Shown: positions 9,558-18,196 of the stretch, in pieces | How the letters are laid out: each line of letters begins with the position of its first letter | How positions within the stretch are numbered: the stretch's first letter is position 1 | Source: [Clostridium] aerotolerans DSM 5434 | GTDB taxonomy: Bacteria > Bacillota > Clostridia > Lachnospirales > Lachnospiraceae | Length of the DNA: 64,000 nt | Assembly (NCBI RefSeq): GCF_000687555.1 | Contig: NZ_JHWJ01000001.1 | Coordinates: 434,001 to 498,000, forward strand | Direction of reading: 5' to 3' | Program-made: the position numbers and the translations under genes | Notes under the pieces: generated by a model | The model's database searches: none | What the model saw: only the letters and a program-made list of their open reading frames with translations | What the model was told of the DNA's origin: nothing

Positions 9558-10238
9558 CTATAAGCGAATATGAAGAAAGAGAAACCACAGAACAGGTACC
9601 AATAAGGCTGGTAATAAATTTAAGGTCTGAAATGTTTTAATCTTTAGAATAGATAACCCGGAAGCTAAAATAAGAAAGCCTCCAACAATGGAAATCTCGG
9701 TCATGAATTCAGGCGTTAGAAACGGGGAGACCTGATGAGCAAGCAGATAAATACTTCCTTGCCAGACAAACAATACCAAAGCGGAGATGGCTATGCCAAT
9801 ACCATAACTGGAAGCTAATACAAGTGACGTGACCAGGTCCAGGGTCGCGTTGGTGAACAAATATGTATTATTATGATTCAGAGCGCTTTCTATTGGCCCT
9901 AGAATGGATAAGGTGCCGATGCAGAATAGTAAAACTGCAGTAGATAAGCCTTGTCCCAGATTTGTTTTAGAATATCTCTGTACCAGCTTTTGGAACTTAC
10001 TGTCAATATCAATAGCAGTACCTATGATGCCTCCTAAAGAAAGACTTATAATAAATAATACGGGATACGTGCTGTCAGATAAATTTTTCACCACAGCATG
10101 CAATCCAAGACCCGTTGCGGCCAGCCCCATGGCATCATATAGAATGTTCTGATATTTTTCTTTTAATCCCTTTTTTATTAAGCTGCCAGCCACGCTGCCA
10201 GCAAGAATCGTGCCGGCATTTACAAAAGTTCCTATCAC
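9558..10238 (-). CDS. DUF554 family membrane protein (YqgA-like)
   Basis: 226 residues, almost entirely hydrophobic, with about seven membrane helices and glycine-rich turns (MIGTFVNAGTILAGSVAGSLIKKGL at the start is written here only in part by its pattern; later GGIIGTAIDID and GIGIAISALVLFVWQG). Length and the opening motif fit the DUF554 family, whose function is unknown, possibly small-solute transport. AAGGAGA precedes the ATG. It is convergent with nifJ and not linked to an operon. Confidence 0.88.
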   Translation of the reverse strand: MIGTFVNAGTILAGSVAGSLIKKGLKEKYQNILYDAMGLAATGLGLHAVVKNLSDSTYPVLFIISLSLGGIIGTAIDIDSKFQKLVQRYSKTNLGQGLSTAVLLFCIGTLSILGPIESALNHNNTYLFTNATLDLVTSLVLASSYGIGIAISALVLFVWQGSIYLLAHQVSPFLTPEFMTEISIVGGFLILASGLSILKIKTFQTLNLLPALLVPVLWFLFLHIRL

Positions 10239-10366
10239 AAATGTTCTCCTTTCAAACTAATTTAATTAATAGTATTATAAACCCTCCGGCTAATAGAGCC
10301 AAGCTTTATTCCTGTCAATGAAGAAACAAATTACCGTTACTATTCTACAGATATCCATAATATAAA

Positions 10367-10422
10367 AATGCTCCTCTTCTGGCAGACCGTATAAAGGAAA
10401 CGGCCGCTATTAGAGGAGCATT
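10367..10422 (-). terminator. intrinsic terminator of the DUF805 gene
   Basis: 11-base arms AATGCTCCTCT (10367) and AGAGGAGCATT (10412) with a loop holding a smaller CCGT/ACGG-type stem; read on the minus strand it ends in ATTTTTA. Confidence 0.8.
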
Positions 10423-10467
10423 ACTAATTCATTCATTGTTATGTAGCATAAAAATATGGTTTAGCAA

Positions 10468-10809
10468 TTATACCTGTGTTGTTCCATACTGATTGCCTTC
10501 ATCCACGCTGCCTTTGCAGAGATAAACGATGAAGATTATAGTTCCCACAATCGGAATAAATGGTAACAGGATCCAGAAACCGGATTTGTTGATATCATGC
10601 ATACGGCGAATTTGAAGGGCAATACCTGGAATAATGAGTGCGACTACATAAATCAAATATATAATCATAAAGAAATCTACAATTGCGCCAAGAAAACCTA
10701 AAACAAATAAAGCAATTGCATTGATAAGGATCGCCATCCAATAACCTTTCACAGTAGTACGGTCCTTAAAATTTAAGAAATTCTTCCACATAGATAAGTA
10801 TTCATTCAT
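10468..10809 (-). CDS. DUF805 family membrane protein
   Basis: 113 residues with three to four membrane helices. The family signature is clear: an N-terminal Trp/Phe-rich segment (YLSMWKNFLNFKDRTTVKGYW), the loop RRMHDINKSGFW and a C-terminal helix followed by a short polar tail (CKGSVDEGNQYG). DUF805 proteins are small inner-membrane proteins of unknown role. AAGGAAGG lies upstream of the ATG and a terminator follows directly, so it is a single-gene unit. Confidence 0.9.
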   Translation of the reverse strand: MNEYLSMWKNFLNFKDRTTVKGYWMAILINAIALFVLGFLGAIVDFFMIIYLIYVVALIIPGIALQIRRMHDINKSGFWILLPFIPIVGTIIFIVYLCKGSVDEGNQYGTTQV

Positions 10810-11137
10810 AATAAATTGAGACCTTCCTTTCTTTTGTAATATACATATTCATTATACAGGAAAATATTGTCAATTTAAATAAAAAAACGCAAATTAATTA
10901 AAAAACGTCATATTATACATAATTTCGATATTATAATGATATTTATTGTAATTTGTATATTATTATATATTATTAAGTCAACTATAATAATTAGAAATAT
11001 AAACGGTAGTATTTTATATCTATCCTATGAAAATCTGGAAATATAACAGAGTTAAGACAAACAAAAGCAGTCGGACAGACACTGGCTAATATTGTATGAA
11101 TAAACTTACTATATAACGATTATATATGAGGTTATCC
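10810..11137. other. AT-rich intergenic stretch
   Basis: About 330 bases, dominated by A/T runs around 10860-11000, between the divergent DUF805 and DUF4397 genes. It must hold both promoters, but several overlapping TATAAT-like strings make a specific call unsafe. No ORF with a ribosome binding site or hairpin of note was seen. Confidence 0.5.
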
Positions 11138-11992
11138 ATGGGTACTATAATCTATATGCAAAATGGTTCTAATGCCGGGGAAAGCGGGCCAACCGCTGGG
11201 GCTGGCAATCAAAATACAACCATTGAAACAGGACCTGTATCGCCGGAAGGAGAGCAGTCTAACATATTGGCACCAAATCCTCAGGTTGAATGGCCTGAAT
11301 ATAATCCTCTCTCTCCGGAAGAAGGAGAAGCTAACGGCACATGGAGTTCTATCATTACCATGTTTCCAAAGCCAATTATCCCCTGTTATTCCTGTAACTC
11401 CGATCAGGTGGGCCTTGTGCGACTATTAAATGCTGCGGCAAACTATCCGCCATTTTGGGTTTATATTAATGAACAGGTAGCAGTTGAGGGCCTTGATAAT
11501 GGAGATATGAGTCAATATGGAAGAGTATCTGCTGAGACTCAGACCATTACGGTTACGGATGATAATAATTATGTATATCTGAAAAAACAGGTGCAGGTAC
11601 CTGTGAATAGTGCAATCACAATCGCACTTTACAATACGGATGCTGGTCTGGATATCATGGTGGTTGACGATTATTTATGTAATGGTGGAATCAATACGGG
11701 ATGTTTTAGAGTCTGTAACCTTTCCATCACCAACCGGAAGATTAATGTCATACTAAACGGAGCCAATATTATATTTCGGGATGTGGATTATAAGCAGGTA
11801 ACCAATTTTCAATATGCCACCACTGGCTATTACATGGTCTCTGTTTCCAGCAGCAGTGTATACAGCGGAAATCTTATCCTGACGTCTAACATTTACATCA
11901 GAGGCAATGTCTCCTATACCATGTATGTGTTTAACTGGAGTCTGACTCAGAATGCCATACGTATACTTATTGTGGAAGATAGAAGAAATTAA
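11138..11992 (+). CDS. DUF4397 domain-containing protein
   Basis: 284 residues. The first 75 are a Gly/Pro/Glu-rich, probably disordered segment; from about residue 85 the pattern VGLVRLLNAAANYPPFWVYI matches the start of DUF4397 beta-sandwich domains, which are usually surface-exposed. There is no signal peptide or anchor, which is unusual and recalls spore-coat proteins rather than exported ones (inference). Cysteines cluster in pairs (CYSC, CNGG, CFRVC). An ATG at 11126 exists, but GAGG sits just before the ATG at 11138, so the latter is used. Confidence 0.7.
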   Translation: MGTIIYMQNGSNAGESGPTAGAGNQNTTIETGPVSPEGEQSNILAPNPQVEWPEYNPLSPEEGEANGTWSSIITMFPKPIIPCYSCNSDQVGLVRLLNAAANYPPFWVYINEQVAVEGLDNGDMSQYGRVSAETQTITVTDDNNYVYLKKQVQVPVNSAITIALYNTDAGLDIMVVDDYLCNGGINTGCFRVCNLSITNRKINVILNGANIIFRDVDYKQVTNFQYATTGYYMVSVSSSSVYSGNLILTSNIYIRGNVSYTMYVFNWSLTQNAIRILIVEDRRN

Positions 11993-11999
11993 AAGAATA

Positions 12000-12029
12000 G
12001 AAACCTCTGGTTGACAAATCAGAGGTTTC
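12000..12029 (+). terminator. hairpin after the DUF4397 gene, overlapping the next promoter
   Basis: Perfect 10-base arms GAAACCTCTG / CAGAGGTTTC around a 10-base loop. The T-run after it is weak (TTGCTATTCT), and its loop contains the TTGACA of the next promoter. Confidence 0.65.
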
Positions 12030-12039
12030 TTGCTATTCT
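12011..12039 (+). promoter_or_regulatory. sigma-A promoter of the GntR-ABC operon
   Basis: TTGACA and TATTCT separated by exactly 17 bases. The predicted start point falls inside the palindrome at 12043-12063. Confidence 0.75.
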
Positions 12040-12042
12040 AAG

Positions 12043-12063
12043 TGTATTAGATGTATTAATACA
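12043..12063 (+). promoter_or_regulatory. palindromic operator, probably for the GntR regulator
   Basis: TGTATTA-N7-TAATACA, a perfect inverted repeat with 7-base arms, just downstream of the -10 and upstream of the GGAGGTG ribosome binding site. Position and symmetry fit autoregulation by the YtrA-type repressor encoded next; this is inference. Confidence 0.65.
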
Positions 12064-12080
12064 GATATAGGAGGTGGAAT

Positions 12081-12470
12081 ATGATATTGCTAGACTACAA
12101 AGACCGCAGGCCGATCTACGAACAGATTGTAGAAAAATTAAAAGACTTAATGATATGTGGTGTACTGGAACAGGATAGCCAGCTACCGTCTGTACGGGCC
12201 TTAGCCACTGACTTATCTATCAATCCCAATACCATTCAAAGAGCATACGCGGAGCTGGAGCGAAGAGGATTCATCTATTCCGTAAAAGGAAAAGGAAGCT
12301 TTGTAGCGGATACCAGCTCCATACAGGCATTAAAAAATGGTGAGCTTAGGAATAAGCTTGGAAACTGGATTGATGAGGCAAAAAGATCAGGTCTTACAGA
12401 AGATAAAGCCCACACCTGGATCGCAGAAGGGTGGATTAAACAAGAATTTCTGCAAGGGGAGGATAGATAA
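12081..12470 (+). CDS. GntR family transcriptional regulator (YtrA subfamily)
   Basis: 129 residues: an N-terminal winged helix-turn-helix (about 8-75; LPSVRALATDLSINPNTIQRAYAELE is summarised here by its core SVRALATDLSINPNTIQ) followed by a short helical dimerisation tail instead of a large effector domain, which is the hallmark of the YtrA subfamily. Such regulators repress an ABC transporter encoded in the same operon, often for cell-envelope stress or antibiotic response. AGGAGGTG precedes the ATG. The stop codon directly abuts the start of the ATPase gene. Confidence 0.92.
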   Translation: MILLDYKDRRPIYEQIVEKLKDLMICGVLEQDSQLPSVRALATDLSINPNTIQRAYAELERRGFIYSVKGKGSFVADTSSIQALKNGELRNKLGNWIDEAKRSGLTEDKAHTWIAEGWIKQEFLQGEDR

Positions 12471-13370
12471 ATGATTAAAGCGGAAAACCTTACAAAAAAG
12501 TTTGATACAATTGTTGCCGTTGATCACGTAAGCGCTGAGATACGGGATGGAAGCGTTTTTGGTCTGATTGGAACCAATGGTGCAGGAAAGAGTACATTTC
12601 TTCGAATGCTCAGCGGGATATTAAAGCCGGATGAAGGAAATGTGACCATTGATGATAAGCCGGTATTTGAAAATGAAGCGGTAAAAGAGCGTTTCTTCTA
12701 CATTTCTGACGACCAATATTATTTTAACAATGCAACACCAGCCGATATGATGTCGTTTTACTCAAAAGTCTATCCGGCATTTGATAAGACTCGTTTTCAG
12801 AGCCTCATGGAGAAATTCGGCCTGGATACCAGAAGAAAGATTCAGACCTTCTCAAAAGGAATGAAGAAGCAGCTTTCCGTCATTTGCGGAATCTGTGCCA
12901 ATACGGATTATCTTTTCTGTGATGAGACCTTTGATGGCCTGGACCCGGTGATGCGCCAGGCAGTAAAAAGCCTTTTTGCCAATGACATGGCAGAACGGAA
13001 TTTAACGCCGATTATTGCCTCCCATAACCTAAGGGAGCTTGAGGATATCTGTGACCACGTGGGCCTTCTCCACAGGGGTGGAATTTTGCTTTCCAGAGAC
13101 TTAGACGATATGAAGCTTAATATCCATAAAGTACAATGTGTGTTAAAAGAGGGAATGGAAGAAAGCGATTTAACTGCCTTAAACCGTATTAAGACAGAAA
13201 AAAGAGGAAAGCTCTACACCATAACTGTACGGGGGAGCAAAGAAGAGGTAGAAGGATTAATGGAAACCTACCAGCCAATATTTTATGAGATGATTCCATT
13301 ATCTTTGGAAGAAATATTTATCAGTGAAACGGAGGTGGCCGGTTATGACATCAAGAAGCTTATTTTTTAA
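12471..13370 (+). CDS. ABC transporter ATP-binding protein
   Basis: 299 residues. Walker A GTNGAGKST (about 34-42), signature FSKGMKKQLS in place of LSGGQ, Walker B YLFCDETFDGLDP and switch His in IASHNL are all present, so it should hydrolyse ATP. A C-terminal 80-residue extension is typical of exporters of the YtrB/EcsA group. It starts with no gap after the GntR gene and overlaps the permease gene by 26 bases, so the three form one translationally coupled operon. Confidence 0.95.
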   Translation: MIKAENLTKKFDTIVAVDHVSAEIRDGSVFGLIGTNGAGKSTFLRMLSGILKPDEGNVTIDDKPVFENEAVKERFFYISDDQYYFNNATPADMMSFYSKVYPAFDKTRFQSLMEKFGLDTRRKIQTFSKGMKKQLSVICGICANTDYLFCDETFDGLDPVMRQAVKSLFANDMAERNLTPIIASHNLRELEDICDHVGLLHRGGILLSRDLDDMKLNIHKVQCVLKEGMEESDLTALNRIKTEKRGKLYTITVRGSKEEVEGLMETYQPIFYEMIPLSLEEIFISETEVAGYDIKKLIF

Positions 13371-15537
13371 TCTATTAAAAGAGGATGTAAAACAGCGCCT
13401 TTGGTCTGTAGCACTTACTTTTTTATTATTTTTCTTTTCGCTGCCGGTAGGAGTAGCCTTAACGGTGGGAGATAAATTTAACGATGAACTGACCAGAAAA
13501 AATATAATAGCTGGTGTTTATAAATGGCTGAGCTTTCAGAACGGCTATCTGGTAGCAATTATTATACTTTTGTCTTTGATCATGGCAGTGACCAGCTTTT
13601 CCTATCTACATTCCAGACAAAAGGTTGATTTTTACCACAGTATACCAGTCAATAGAAAGAACCTGTTCTGGGCGAATTATTTCAACGGAATTTTCATTGT
13701 GGTGGCAACTTATGCGATCAATTTAATTTTTTCCTTTGGAGTTGCAGCTGTGAATGGAATTTTGACATCAGAAATCGCAGGAGCTGGAATCAAAGGATTT
13801 TGTCTTTTTATGCTCCATTATCTCCTTTTATATACGGTAACAGTGGTTGCAATGATGTTGACAGGAAATATTCTGGTTGGGATTCTTGGAACCCTGGTAT
13901 TTGAATTTTATGGAAGCAGTGTCTTTGCTGTTTTAGAATTATGTTATCAGCATTTTTTTGATACCAGCTACAGCGGAAGTAGATCATTTTTCACGTTGAT
14001 GTTTAATAAAACATCGCCGTTATTCCTTTTTGTGTCAAATGTAGAGGCAATGAAACCTGGAAAATCCTTAGATGGGGTGGCTCTTCGAATTGCTGTGGTT
14101 TGTGTAATTACGGTGATTCTGGCTCTTCTTTCTTTCTGGCTCTATAAAAAGAGAGGGTCAGAAGCGGCTGGAAAGGCTATGGCTTTTCAAATAAGCATGC
14201 CAATCATACGGATTCCCATAGTAATTCTTGCATCACTTAGCGGAAGTCTGTTTTTCTGGCTGGTTCATTCTACATTGGGTTGGGCAGTGTTTGGACTTAT
14301 CTGCGGACTTTTACTGTCCCATTGCGCCATAGAGATCATTTATCATTTTGATTTCCGTAAGCTCTTTTGTAACTGGAAACAGATGATACTATGTGGAGTT
14401 TTGGCGGCTGCTGTATTCTCAAGTTTCCGCTACGATATTTTTGGTTATGATCGTTACGTTCCGGCAAAAGACTCCATAAGGCATGTAGGGATATCTTTTA
14501 ATAACACCAATGACTGGATCAACTATGGTGAGATAATAACACCTGAGGATGATTTGAGTGATTTTGAGTGGAGATATATGTCCTCTGATGAATATCTCTT
14601 AAACCATATGGAGCTTAAGGATATTGAACCGGTTCTTACACTTGTGAGAGAATCAATCAATGCAATGAAAGAGAAACCTCGTTTCGACCGTGAATTACAG
14701 CCGATTGATGATAGAGGGCAATATACAAGATTTTATAGCTTTTCGGTCAAGTATACTTTGAAGAATGGAAAGACGATCTATCGTACTTATGATATGCCGA
14801 GATCTTTATTAAGTCAGGAAATTGTACAAATATATGAGAATCCTGAATTCCGTCAGGCCGTTTATCCCATACTGACTCAGACAACCGATAACACTGCTGG
14901 CGTTAAAGTTGGCAGAGGTGGTCAGATGAGCATAGTAAGCCTGGACAGAAACGGTACAGATAAGGCAATGACCGATAAATTACTGATGACCTATCAGGAA
15001 GAGCTTATGAATCTTAAGGTTGATACCATGCAAAAAGAAAGTCCTATTGCTTCCATTCAGTTTATAACAAAGCAGCAGGCGGAATTGACAAAATTAAAAT
15101 CAGATACCAATAACAACTGGCAATACAATTATATCATTGAAAAAGGGTATTATCCTATTTATCCATCCTTTGTAAAGACTCTTGATCTATTAAGAGAATA
15201 TAATATAGATGTAGATAGTTGGAATGACTTAAGTCTGATTAAAGAAATTAATATTGATAAAGTTCAGTTTAATAAAAATGAGATAACAACAGAAGAGAAG
15301 GACTCCCCGTATTTAACGATTACTGATCCTGAAGAAATCAAACAAGTTATGAATGCTGCTACCCTGGAAGAGTACACCAGTATAAATCCATTTACTGACT
15401 CTGAGTATGCTTCTTTTACCTTTTCTGCTGTTACGATTTCAGGGGGAAACAGGACTGAGATTCAGTACACGATTCCAAGAGACAAATTGCCGGATTTTCT
15501 GAAAAATGAGCTTCAAGATATAATTAGGGATAGGTAA
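13345..15537 (+). CDS. ABC transporter permease with large extracytoplasmic domain
   Basis: About 730 residues. Around ten hydrophobic helices occupy residues 15-390; the remainder (from DIFGYDRYVPAKDS) is a soluble, probably extracellular domain of about 340 residues rich in charged and aromatic residues. This layout matches the multi-helix permeases paired with YtrA-type regulators (the tail resembles DUF6449, tentative). The longer frame begins at GTG 13324, but GGAGG lies nine bases before the ATG at 13345. Partner of the ATPase just upstream; the substrate is unknown, envelope-active peptides being the usual suspects. Confidence 0.85.
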   Translation: MTSRSLFFNLLKEDVKQRLWSVALTFLLFFFSLPVGVALTVGDKFNDELTRKNIIAGVYKWLSFQNGYLVAIIILLSLIMAVTSFSYLHSRQKVDFYHSIPVNRKNLFWANYFNGIFIVVATYAINLIFSFGVAAVNGILTSEIAGAGIKGFCLFMLHYLLLYTVTVVAMMLTGNILVGILGTLVFEFYGSSVFAVLELCYQHFFDTSYSGSRSFFTLMFNKTSPLFLFVSNVEAMKPGKSLDGVALRIAVVCVITVILALLSFWLYKKRGSEAAGKAMAFQISMPIIRIPIVILASLSGSLFFWLVHSTLGWAVFGLICGLLLSHCAIEIIYHFDFRKLFCNWKQMILCGVLAAAVFSSFRYDIFGYDRYVPAKDSIRHVGISFNNTNDWINYGEIITPEDDLSDFEWRYMSSDEYLLNHMELKDIEPVLTLVRESINAMKEKPRFDRELQPIDDRGQYTRFYSFSVKYTLKNGKTIYRTYDMPRSLLSQEIVQIYENPEFRQAVYPILTQTTDNTAGVKVGRGGQMSIVSLDRNGTDKAMTDKLLMTYQEELMNLKVDTMQKESPIASIQFITKQQAELTKLKSDTNNNWQYNYIIEKGYYPIYPSFVKTLDLLREYNIDVDSWNDLSLIKEINIDKVQFNKNEITTEEKDSPYLTITDPEEIKQVMNAATLEEYTSINPFTDSEYASFTFSAVTISGGNRTEIQYTIPRDKLPDFLKNELQDIIRDR

Positions 15538-15609
15538 ACAGTCTTTCATTGACTTTTTCTTCCAATAAAGTTAAAATAGGAGAAGTATAAGTCAAAGGAG
15601 GAGTCACGG

Positions 15610-16098
15610 ATGGCATTTTTTGAAGAGCTGGGAAAGACACTCAGCGACACCGGCAAAGAAGTCGCTACCAAGGCAAAAGCGTTGACTGAGACCATTCAGT
15701 TAAAGACACAGATCAGTGCTGAAAAAACGAAGCTGGAAGAAGCTTATGCAGTCATCGGTAAACAATTCTATGAAGCGAATAGAGAACCAGAGGAAGCGTA
15801 TGCAAAGGCCTACGAAGCCATCAGGGGCAGCCGGGAAAGAATTGCCGCTCTGGAGATTGAACTGACCCAAAGCGAGGGAACCCGTATTTGTGCTGAGTGC
15901 GGTGCAAAGATTTTAAAGGATTCCATTTATTGCGGAAAGTGCGGTGCACATGTAAAGGAAGCCGACCAAAGTCCGGTAACGAATGAAGAGATAATTGTGG
16001 AACCAGAAGAAGCTCCATTATCGGAGGAAGAAAATACGGCTTCTGGGATTAATAAAGTGAGTGAAGAGGCTTTTGAGCCTACAGAAGAACAGAATTGA
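15610..16098 (+). CDS. Zinc-ribbon protein with coiled-coil head
   Basis: 162 residues: an amphipathic helical head (about 1-95, FFEELGKTLSDTGKEVATKA then a Glu/Lys-rich coiled coil), a double-CxxC zinc ribbon (CAECGAKILKDSIYCGKCG, about 97-115) and an acidic disordered tail. The architecture is common in Lachnospiraceae as a scaffold or regulatory zinc-ribbon protein of unknown role. AAAGGAGGAG precedes the ATG and a terminator follows, so it is a single-gene unit. Confidence 0.8.
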   Translation: MAFFEELGKTLSDTGKEVATKAKALTETIQLKTQISAEKTKLEEAYAVIGKQFYEANREPEEAYAKAYEAIRGSRERIAALEIELTQSEGTRICAECGAKILKDSIYCGKCGAHVKEADQSPVTNEEIIVEPEEAPLSEEENTASGINKVSEEAFEPTEEQN

Positions 16099-16103
16099 TG
16101 ATT

Positions 16104-16137
16104 CAGGGATCGGCGATATTGCCGGTCCCTGTTTTTG
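16104..16137 (+). terminator. intrinsic terminator after the zinc-ribbon gene
   Basis: CAGGGATCGGC pairs with GCCGGTCCCTG (one mismatch) around a short loop, followed by T5. Confidence 0.9.
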
Positions 16138-16235
16138 TCAATTTTTGCTTTTTGAAAAAAGGTATGTAAATTTTCGGTAAAATGTGATAGACTAGAGCCG
16201 ACTCACAAATGATTGAAGATACAAAGAGGTATAAT

Positions 16236-18152
16236 ATGAAAGCAAATGTCAGGTGGCTGGGAAAGCTTATTTTCCTTTCCGCCCTTATCAATATATTGAT
16301 CGAACTGGCGGCCAGAAAATCTCTGACAGGCCTTTATACCTATATGCGGGATGGATTTTTAATTTATCTCCTCAATACCATAATCATTCTCCTGCCTTTT
16401 ACGTTGGTATTTATTACAAGAAGGAAGGTTTTTTGCTGTATTGCGGTATCCGTCATGTGGATCTTTATGGGAATAACAAACGGAATTCTTCTTATTTTCC
16501 GTACCACTCCATTTACAGCAGCAGATTTCAGGCTGGTTAAGTATGCCATCAGTCTTGCTACCGTCTACTTTACCTGGATGCAGATTATACTTATGGTCAT
16601 TGGATTTGGGTTTGCAGCAACACTGCTATTATTTGTATGGAAAAAAGCGCCGGTTTCCTGTGAAAAGATTGGGTATGGACTCGGTTCTGTTACCATACTG
16701 GCCTGTATTGTGACAGTTCTCGGAGCTACCAGTTTATCTATGAGGACAGGCCTTGTTGCCGTTCATTTTGGTAATATTGGAGACGGATTTCGAACCTATG
16801 GATTTCCTTACTGCTTTTCTAATTCCATCTTTAATACAGGAATATCAAAACCAGAGGGCTATAGCGATGAGGCTATGGAGGCCATAAAGGATGAAGAATT
16901 AGTTCAGGAAAACACATATGCCTTATCAGATGGGACCAAACCAAACGTTATTATGATTCAATTGGAATCCTTTTTTGATCCTGCCTTGTGGAAAAAGAAT
17001 CCGGTAAAACACGATCCTATTCCATTTTTCCACCAGCTGGAAAAGAATTATCCAAGCGGATATTTAAATGTTCCGGTGGTGGGAGCGGGGACGGCAAATA
17101 CGGAATTTGAGTCCATAACCGGCATGAATCTGGACTTTTTTGGGCCAGGGGAATATCCATATAAAACAGTTTTAAAGAGAACGTCGGCAGAAAGTGTTGC
17201 GTTTGATTTGAAAAATATAGGCTACAGTGCCCATGCGATACATAACAATGAGGCGACCTTTTACGATAGGAACCGTGTGTTCTCACAGCTTGGCTTTGAT
17301 ACCTTTACGCCCATTGAGTATATGAACAATTTTGAACGGAATCCTACCGGCTGGTGCAAGGATAAGATTCTGACCGGTGAGATTATTAAAACTCTGGATT
17401 CAACACCAGGGCCTGATTATATTTATACCATATCGGTACAGGGACATGGAAAGTATCCGAGCTTTGAATATTACTGTCAGCAGATCGGAGAGATGGATGA
17501 GTTTATTCGTTCTCTTGTGAATACTCTTCGTACAAGGAAAGAGCCTACAGTTTTAGTGATGTACGGAGATCATTTGCCTGGGTTTAGCTGGACGGAAAAT
17601 GAGATGAAGAATAATTCTCTTTTTCAGACAGAATATGTTATCTGGAACAACATGAATCTTCCTGTGGTAAAAAAGGATGTGGAGGCGTATCAGCTGGCAG
17701 CTCACGTACTCGATATGCTGAACATTCATGAAGGAACTATGATGAGATTTCATCAAAAGTTTTTAAATGATAAGAGTGCAGACAGTGAAGGCTATCTTCG
17801 TGATATGAAAACTCTGGAGTACGACATTCTTTATGGAAACCATGAGGTCTATGGAGGGGAGAATCCTTATGAGACCTCAAACCTAAAGATGGGTGTGGAT
17901 AACATTACCATAGATAAGGTGGTCTATAATGATTCCAATGTACTCATTTACGGCAATAATTTCACCCCTTATTCTAAAATCTGCTTTGACGGAAAAGCAG
18001 CAGAAACCACGTATGTATGGCCTCAGTTAATCATAGCAAAAGATATCCCTGAGCATAAGGCCATAGATTCGGAGATATCCGTTTGGCAGATAGGCAGGGA
18101 CAAGGTTCCTTTAAGTGAAGCCGGAACGTATCATTTTCAAACAGGAAGTTAA
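16236..18152 (+). CDS. LTA synthase family sulfatase (LtaS-like)
   Basis: 638 residues: five N-terminal membrane helices (about 8-175) then an extracellular sulfatase-fold domain. The metal and catalytic pattern of lipoteichoic acid synthases is present: MIQLESFFDP, the nucleophile threonine in VGAGTANTEFE (T286), VQGHGKYPS and YGDHLPGF. Such enzymes transfer glycerol phosphate from phosphatidylglycerol to growing polyanionic chains. The frame opens at an ATG 27 bases earlier, but AGAGG sits just before the ATG at 16236. It has a C-terminal beta-rich extension of about 90 residues (after NLKMGVDNITIDK) not typical of LtaS. Confidence 0.88.
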   Translation: MKANVRWLGKLIFLSALINILIELAARKSLTGLYTYMRDGFLIYLLNTIIILLPFTLVFITRRKVFCCIAVSVMWIFMGITNGILLIFRTTPFTAADFRLVKYAISLATVYFTWMQIILMVIGFGFAATLLLFVWKKAPVSCEKIGYGLGSVTILACIVTVLGATSLSMRTGLVAVHFGNIGDGFRTYGFPYCFSNSIFNTGISKPEGYSDEAMEAIKDEELVQENTYALSDGTKPNVIMIQLESFFDPALWKKNPVKHDPIPFFHQLEKNYPSGYLNVPVVGAGTANTEFESITGMNLDFFGPGEYPYKTVLKRTSAESVAFDLKNIGYSAHAIHNNEATFYDRNRVFSQLGFDTFTPIEYMNNFERNPTGWCKDKILTGEIIKTLDSTPGPDYIYTISVQGHGKYPSFEYYCQQIGEMDEFIRSLVNTLRTRKEPTVLVMYGDHLPGFSWTENEMKNNSLFQTEYVIWNNMNLPVVKKDVEAYQLAAHVLDMLNIHEGTMMRFHQKFLNDKSADSEGYLRDMKTLEYDILYGNHEVYGGENPYETSNLKMGVDNITIDKVVYNDSNVLIYGNNFTPYSKICFDGKAAETTYVWPQLIIAKDIPEHKAIDSEISVWQIGRDKVPLSEAGTYHFQTGS

Positions 18153-18153
18153 A

Positions 18154-18193
18154 AAAGAGAGCACATGGATTTTATTTATCCGGTGCTCTCTTT
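18154..18193 (-). terminator. terminator shared by convergent LtaS-like and DUF362 genes
   Basis: AAAGAGAGCAC / GTGCTCTCTTT, perfect 11-base arms. The T-run is better on the minus strand (from AAAAAA before the left arm), so it mainly serves the DUF362 gene. Confidence 0.85.
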
Positions 18194-18196
18194 GCA

